Below are positions 59,390-64,000 of a DNA stretch of 64,000 nucleotides, one piece after another (position 1 is the stretch's first letter; each line of letters starts with the position of its first letter). The notes below the pieces were generated by a model. The model did no database searches and was not told the DNA's origin. It was given only the letters and a program-made list of their open reading frames with translations. Source of the DNA: Sphingomonas lacusdianchii (GTDB lineage: Bacteria > Pseudomonadota > Alphaproteobacteria > Sphingomonadales > Sphingomonadaceae); contig NZ_JAKRET010000001.1 of assembly GCF_022664395.1 (NCBI RefSeq), positions 248,001 through 312,000 on the forward strand, read 5' to 3'. The position numbers and the translations under genes are program-made.

Positions 59390-60814
59390 TCAGCCCTGCA
59401 TGTCCTCCAGTTCCTTGCCCTTGGTTTCATGGATGAATTTCTGGACGAGGAAGAAGCTGATGACCGCGCAGGCACCATAGAAGCTGTAGGTGATCGTCAG
59501 GCCGAGGCCCGCGGCCATGACCGGAAAGCTCTGCGCAATCAAATAGTTAGCGAACCATTGCGCGAAGCCGCAGATCGCCAGCGCCGATCCGCGCATCTGG
59601 TTCGGGAACATTTCGCCGAGCATGACCCACATGATCGGGCCCCAGCTGACGTTGAAGAACACGACGTAGAGGTTCGCCGCCCACAGCGCGAGCGTGCCGA
59701 GTTCGGCCGAAAGCTGCAGCTTGCCTGCCGGATCGAGCGTACCGTTGTGGAAGCAATAGACCAGCGCCCAGAGCGTCACTGCCATGCCCGCCGAACCGAT
59801 CAGCAGCAGCGGCTTGCGACCGATCTTGTCGACCAGCGCGATCGTCACGAAACAGGCCGCGATCGAGACGACACCCGAGAGGATGTTGATCTGGAGCGAC
59901 TGGTCTTCGGTGAAGCCGGCCAGTTGCCACAGCGTCGCGCCATAATAGAAGATCACGTTGATGCCGACCAACTGCTGGAACACGGCCAGCACGAGGCCCG
60001 CCCACACGATCGGACGGATGCCGCCCTTTACCGGGTCGAGAATGTCGCGCAGCGCCGGACGATGGTCCTTGCTGAACGAGGCTTCGATGTCGCGGATCTT
60101 GATCGCGGCGGCGGCCGGACCGAACAGGCGGGTCAGCACGATGCGCGCTTCGTCCAGACGGCCCTTCTGCACGAGGTAGCGCGGGCTTTCCGGGATAAAG
60201 AGCAGCGCGACGAGGAACACGGCGGCCGGGATCGCCTGCATCCAGTACATCCAGCGCCATGCCTCATAGCCCCCCCACCAGATCGAGGTGGACGCACCGG
60301 CGGCGGCGGCCAGATAATAGTTCACCACGAACGCGGCGGTCAGGCCGGTGATGATCATGATCTGCTGGATGGTGGTCATCCGCCCGCGAATGTTCGCGGG
60401 GGCCACTTCGGAGATATAGGCGGGCGACAGCACCGACGCCGCGCCGACCGCCATGCCGCCCATGAAGCGGGCGACGACGAACAGCAGCTGGACGTGGCTG
60501 AATCCCTGCACCAGCGCGCCGATCAGGAACAGCACCGCGGCGAGCATCATCACCTTGCGACGGCCCATGGCATCGGCCAGCTTGCCCGCAAGGAACGCGC
60601 CGACGAAACAGCCGATCAGCAGCGATCCGACCGTGAAGCCGAGCCCGGCCTCGCTGAGGCCAAACGCGCTTTTCAGCCCCTCCTGCGTGCCGTTTACCGC
60701 CCCGCTGTCATATCCGAACAACAGCCCCCCGATCGTCGCCACTGCAACGATCGCGATGACGAGCGCGATGTTCACGCGCTCCCCCGTCGCCTCTACCATC
60801 CCCATCCACTCCAT
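59390..60814 (-). CDS. MFS sugar porter, probable D-xylose:proton symporter
   Basis: A 474-residue sugar-porter family transporter with about 12 helices. Signatures are GGLLFGYDSGAVNGTQ in helix one, GRRKVMM between helices two and three, PESPRYLVQKGR after helix six, FQQLVGINVIFYYGATLW in helix seven and the C-terminal HETKGKELEDMQ. The ATG at 60814 was chosen; GTG 60820 is in frame. It is upstream of xylD, making D-xylose the likely substrate. Palindromes lie just upstream of its start. Confidence 0.88.
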   Translation of the reverse strand: MEWMGMVEATGERVNIALVIAIVAVATIGGLLFGYDSGAVNGTQEGLKSAFGLSEAGLGFTVGSLLIGCFVGAFLAGKLADAMGRRKVMMLAAVLFLIGALVQGFSHVQLLFVVARFMGGMAVGAASVLSPAYISEVAPANIRGRMTTIQQIMIITGLTAAFVVNYYLAAAAGASTSIWWGGYEAWRWMYWMQAIPAAVFLVALLFIPESPRYLVQKGRLDEARIVLTRLFGPAAAAIKIRDIEASFSKDHRPALRDILDPVKGGIRPIVWAGLVLAVFQQLVGINVIFYYGATLWQLAGFTEDQSLQINILSGVVSIAACFVTIALVDKIGRKPLLLIGSAGMAVTLWALVYCFHNGTLDPAGKLQLSAELGTLALWAANLYVVFFNVSWGPIMWVMLGEMFPNQMRGSALAICGFAQWFANYLIAQSFPVMAAGLGLTITYSFYGACAVISFFLVQKFIHETKGKELEDMQG

Positions 60815-60820
60815 GTTCAC

Positions 60821-60851
60821 CGCCGTTCGAAACGGCGTGTTAGCGGTAACG
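60821..60851. promoter_or_regulatory. Palindromes upstream of the xylose transporter
   Basis: CGCCGTT-CGA-AACGGCG at 60821-60837 is a perfect inverted repeat. TGTTAGCGGTAACG at 60838-60851 resembles the TGATAGCGCTACCA palindrome at 62098-62111. Both are candidate sites for the LacI-type regulator encoded next door. Confidence 0.5.
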
Positions 60852-60904
60852 GTGGCGAATTATTACGACGAATGCAAGCGCCCGCAATGAAAGGGCCGCG
60901 CCTT

Positions 60905-62002
60905 TTACGCGGCAGGGCGCCGCCGTGCCATTCCCGGACGCCCGGCCGCCACCGGTGCCGGTCCTGACGATTCGCGCACGATCAGTTCATGGTCGAGCAC
61001 GCGGTCCTCGCCGGCGCCCTCCCCCTGGCCCATGCGACGATCGCGGATCTCGGCCAGCAGCATCTCGACCGCCGCCTCGGCCATCGCCGCGATCGGCTGG
61101 CGGATCGTCGTGATCTCGGGCCAGGTGGTGGTCGCAAGCGAGGTATCGTCGAAGCCGACAATACTCAGATCCTCGGGCACTTGCAGTCCGCGGCGATGCG
61201 CGACGCTGATCGCCGCGGCGGCCATGTCGTCGTTGCTGGCGAAGATCGCGGTCGGGCGGTCGTCGCGGTCGATCAGCTTCTCGCCGGCATCGATCCCCGA
61301 TCGAAAGGTGAAATACCCCTGTTCGACCGGCATGTCGGCCAGATCGAGCCCCGCCGCCTCGATCGCCGCGACGAATCCGCGCCAGCGCTCGGCGCTCGAC
61401 CCGTTATTGGGGTCGCCTGCCACGAACCCGATCCGGCGATGGCCGAGGTCGATCAGATGCTGGGTCATCGCCTGCGCCGCTGCGCGATCGTCGATCCGCA
61501 CCGATGCGCGTCCCGGCTGCGCCACCCCGACCGCCACCGCGACCGAAGGCGTGCCGGCCGCGTCGAGTTCGTCACGGACCGGCACCGAATCCGACAGGGG
61601 CGGCGGCAGGATCACCCCCTGCACCGCCGTCGACGCGAAGCGGCGCGCGCCTTCGGCCTGTTCCTCGGCACTGTCACCTTCGCATGGTTCGAGGACGAGA
61701 TGGCAGCCGACCTTGCGCGCGCCCTCCAGCGCCCCGATCAGGAAGTTCGACAGATAGGCGAGCGACGGATTGGCGTAGAGCAGCCCGATCTGTGCCGCCT
61801 CCCCCGCCGCCAGACTGCGCGCCGCGGTGTTGGGCCAATAGTTGAGCTGTTCGATCGCGGCTAAAACCGCCTCGCGCGTCGACTGGCGAACATTGGCACC
61901 GCCATTGACGACGCGCGACACGGTCATCGCCGACACGCCCGCCGAACGCGCGACGTCCTGCACGGTAATGCTGCCACCGCTGCGACGACTTGGCTTTTCC
62001 AT
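60905..62002 (-). CDS. LacI-family regulator of the xylose operon
   Basis: A 365-residue LacI/GalR repressor. ITVQDVARSAGVSAMTVSRV (about 12-31) is the helix-turn-helix, followed by NYWPNTAARSLAAG (hinge). The sensor domain contains RIGFVAGDPNNGSSAERWRG and SIVGFDDTSLATTTWPEITT. The C-terminus has a Pro/Arg-rich tail. The start at 62002 (a weak GAGCGG upstream) places the DNA-binding domain near the N-terminus. It precedes the transporter on the same strand and diverges from the GH3 gene. Xylose is the expected effector, by context. Confidence 0.88.
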   Translation of the reverse strand: MEKPSRRSGGSITVQDVARSAGVSAMTVSRVVNGGANVRQSTREAVLAAIEQLNYWPNTAARSLAAGEAAQIGLLYANPSLAYLSNFLIGALEGARKVGCHLVLEPCEGDSAEEQAEGARRFASTAVQGVILPPPLSDSVPVRDELDAAGTPSVAVAVGVAQPGRASVRIDDRAAAQAMTQHLIDLGHRRIGFVAGDPNNGSSAERWRGFVAAIEAAGLDLADMPVEQGYFTFRSGIDAGEKLIDRDDRPTAIFASNDDMAAAAISVAHRRGLQVPEDLSIVGFDDTSLATTTWPEITTIRQPIAAMAEAAVEMLLAEIRDRRMGQGEGAGEDRVLDHELIVRESSGPAPVAAGRPGMARRRPAA

Positions 62003-62097
62003 GGATAAAAACCGCTCCCTTGCCGCAATGCTTATGGCGCGGAACGGGCGAATGCAAATCGTGCGATCGGTTGACGGCCCGGAGCGGGAAAGATAGC

Positions 62098-62111
62098 TGA
62101 TAGCGCTACCA
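62098..62111. promoter_or_regulatory. Candidate LacI-type operator TGATAGCGCTACCA
   Basis: A 14-base palindrome with one mismatch lies 96 bases before the regulator start and 50 bases before the GH3 start. The form TGxTAGCGCTAxCA resembles the xylose-operator palindrome of Caulobacter as I recall it; assignment is inferred. Confidence 0.5.
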
Positions 62112-62160
62112 AATAGCGGCGGCGGGTGAACCGGATGCCGTATATCCCGGGAGAGAGAAT

Positions 62161-64000
62161 GTGACCCTAGCGCCCAAGCCCGTTCGCATCGCGCTCGCCT
62201 GTCTGCTGGCAACCGCCGCGACCGGCACCCTCGTCGCGCAGACCCGGCCCAACCGGCCAGCTTCGTCCGAGCGCATGCTGTACAAGGACGCCTCGCAACC
62301 TGTCGCCGCGCGGGTCGAGGACCTGCTGCGCCGCATGACGCTGGAGGAAAAGGTCGCGCAGATGATCGGCATCTGGGAAAAGAAGCGCGACGTCCAGGAT
62401 GCGAAGGGCAATTTCTCGGTGACGAAGGCCGCGCGCGCCTTCCCCAACGGCCTCGGCCAGATCACCCGGCCATCGGACAAGCGCGGCGTCACCGCCGGCA
62501 ACAATGCGGCGGGCGTCACCGCCGATGCCGTCAACCGCACCGCGCAGGAAACCGCCGACTATATCAACGCCGCGCAGCGCTGGGCGGTCGAACAGACCCG
62601 GCTCGGCATCCCGCTCATCATGCATGAGGAAGCGCTGCACGGCTATGTCGCGCGCGGCGCCACCAGCTTCCCGCAGTCGATCGCGCTCGCCTCGTCATGG
62701 GACCCGGCGCTGGTCGAGCGCGTGTTCGGCGTGGCAGCGCGCGAGATGCGCGCGCGCGGTGCCAATCTCGCGCTCGCCCCCGTCGTCGACGTCGCGCGCG
62801 ATCCGCGCTGGGGCCGGATCGAGGAAACCTATGGCGAGGATCCGCATCTGGTCGGCGAGATGGGCCTTGCCGCGATTCGCGGGTTCCAGGGTACCACCCT
62901 GCCGCTGGCGCCCAACAAGGTCATGGTCACGCTCAAGCACATGACCGGCCATGGCCAGCCCGAGAACGGCACTAATGTCGGCCCGGCCAACATCTCCGAA
63001 CGCACGCTACGCGAGAATTTCTTCCCGCCGTTCGAACGCGCGGTGAAGGAACTGCCAGTGCAGGCGGTGATGGCGTCGTACAACGAGATCGACGGCATCC
63101 CCAGCCATGCCAACAAATGGCTGCTCGACGAGGTGCTGCGCCGCGAATGGGGCTATAAGGGATCGGTGGTCAGCGACTATTTCGCGATCAAGGAGCTGAA
63201 CACCCGCCACAAGATGTACGGCACCGATAGCGCCGCCGCCGGCCGCCGTGCGCTCGACGCCGGGGTCGATATGGAGCTGCCCGACGCCGATGGCTGGTCG
63301 ACGCTGGCCGCGATGGTCAAGTCGGGACAGGTGCCGCAGGAACAGGTCGACAATGCCGTCCGCCGCATCCTGACCATGAAGTTCCAGATGGGTCTGTTCG
63401 AAAACCCCTATGCCGACGCCCGCACCGCCGAGGCGAAGACCGCAACCCCCGACGCGATCGCGCTGGCCCGCGAAGCCGCCGTGCGCTCGATGGTGTTGCT
63501 CAAGAACCGGAACGATCTGCTGCCGCTCGACCCGGCCAAGGTCGGCAAGATGCTGGTCGTCGGCACCCATGCCCGCGACACCCCGATCGGCGGCTATTCG
63601 GACGTGCCGCACCACGTCGTCAGCGTGCTGGAGGGGATGCAGCAGGCTGCACAGGGCCGCTTCGCGGTCGAGTATGCCGAGGGCGTGCGCCTGACCCGCA
63701 GCCGCCAATGGGCCGGCGACAAGGTCGAACTGGTCCCGCCGGCCGAGAACGCCCCGCTGATCGAGGAAGCGGTGCGCAAGGCGGCACAGGCCGACACGAT
63801 CCTGCTGGTGCTCGGCCAGAACGAGCAGTTGAGCCGCGAGGCCTGGGCCGACCAGCATCTCGGCGACCGGCAGAAGCTCGACCTGATCGGCGAGCAGAAC
63901 GAACTGGCCCGCCGCCTGTTCGCGACCGGCAAGCCGGTGGTGGTCGTGCTGCTCAACGGCGGGCCGCTTGCCGCGACCTATCTGGAGGCCAATGCTCCGG
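62161..64000 (+). CDS. GH3 beta-glycosidase, probable beta-xylosidase/beta-glucosidase (5' part)
   Basis: The first 613 residues of a GH3 enzyme run off the window edge. GTG 62161 follows GGGAGAGAGA. The signal peptide ends near LVAQ (about residue 29). The N-terminal barrel carries DDL-like LIMHEEALHG, LALAPVVDVARDPRWGRIEE, LKHMTGHG (Lys-His substrate pair) and VVSDYFAI with the nucleophile Asp. The second domain begins with ARSMVLLKN-like sequence (VRSMVLLKNRNDLLPLDP) and continues to VVVLLNGGPLA at the edge. Diverging from the xylose regulator suggests release of xylose from xylo-oligosaccharides; family sequence alone also allows beta-glucosides. Confidence 0.88.
   Translation, partial: MTLAPKPVRIALACLLATAATGTLVAQTRPNRPASSERMLYKDASQPVAARVEDLLRRMTLEEKVAQMIGIWEKKRDVQDAKGNFSVTKAARAFPNGLGQITRPSDKRGVTAGNNAAGVTADAVNRTAQETADYINAAQRWAVEQTRLGIPLIMHEEALHGYVARGATSFPQSIALASSWDPALVERVFGVAAREMRARGANLALAPVVDVARDPRWGRIEETYGEDPHLVGEMGLAAIRGFQGTTLPLAPNKVMVTLKHMTGHGQPENGTNVGPANISERTLRENFFPPFERAVKELPVQAVMASYNEIDGIPSHANKWLLDEVLRREWGYKGSVVSDYFAIKELNTRHKMYGTDSAAAGRRALDAGVDMELPDADGWSTLAAMVKSGQVPQEQVDNAVRRILTMKFQMGLFENPYADARTAEAKTATPDAIALAREAAVRSMVLLKNRNDLLPLDPAKVGKMLVVGTHARDTPIGGYSDVPHHVVSVLEGMQQAAQGRFAVEYAEGVRLTRSRQWAGDKVELVPPAENAPLIEEAVRKAAQADTILLVLGQNEQLSREAWADQHLGDRQKLDLIGEQNELARRLFATGKPVVVVLLNGGPLAATYLEANAP

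Overview
High-GC DNA from an alphaproteobacterium that looks like a sphingomonad (Sphingomonas or a close relative). The basis is GC-rich codon use, several TonB-dependent receptors of the Xanthomonas/Caulobacter type, Caulobacter-like D-xylose oxidation genes, the diketo-hydrolase version of L-rhamnose catabolism known from Sphingomonas, and many paired REP-like palindromes between genes. Nearly the whole window serves the uptake and oxidation of plant and storage polysaccharides.

Layout. 1-2118: right end of an integrated element. It holds a C4-like RNA candidate, a small exported-protein gene broken by an in-frame TAA, a tyrosine integrase broken by an in-frame TAG, and a boundary marked by a 47-nt copy of the 3' end of tRNA-Lys(CTT). 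2161-4669: housekeeping genes (2-hydroxyacid dehydrogenase, phosphatidylserine decarboxylase, FKBP isomerase). 4737-10174: a small glycan locus (GH43, TonB receptor, GH5-like). 10278-16776: a GGDEF/EAL protein, TrmL and a periplasmic aldehyde oxidoreductase, paoABC. 16783-32248: a pectin/rhamnogalacturonan and L-rhamnose locus (oligogalacturonate lyase, GPH transporter, GH43-like protein, RhaT, LRA2/5/6/3, IclR regulator, LRA1, two esterase-type hydrolases, lutABC). 32434-41621: glycogen genes glgP-glgB-glgC-glgA-glgX. 41608-54259: a starch/maltodextrin locus (MFS transporter, GH97, two GH13 enzymes, a flavin-dependent halogenase homologue, TonB receptor, LacI regulator). 54301-54672: MerC-like protein. 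54678-62002: a Weimberg-type D-xylose operon with its own LacI regulator. 62161-64000: 5' part of a GH3 glycosidase, cut by the window edge.

How it fits together. The rhamnose locus encodes a full route from L-rhamnose to pyruvate plus L-lactate. LutABC, last in the same plus-strand gene run, would oxidise that lactate to pyruvate. The xylose operon carries every Weimberg step except alpha-ketoglutarate semialdehyde dehydrogenase, and a GH3 enzyme diverges from its regulator. The starch locus takes in and trims alpha-glucans next to the glycogen genes. The upstream regions of glgP and of the starch TonB receptor share an identical 11-nt motif.

Most structural surprises are small: two neighbouring nonsense-broken genes in the element, REP palindromes translated into the N-termini of two secreted hydrolases, and a REP-like element that supplies the Shine-Dalgarno sequence of two unrelated genes. 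No CRISPR array, rRNA, complete tRNA or insertion sequence was seen, and no gene-free stretch exceeds 300 bases.
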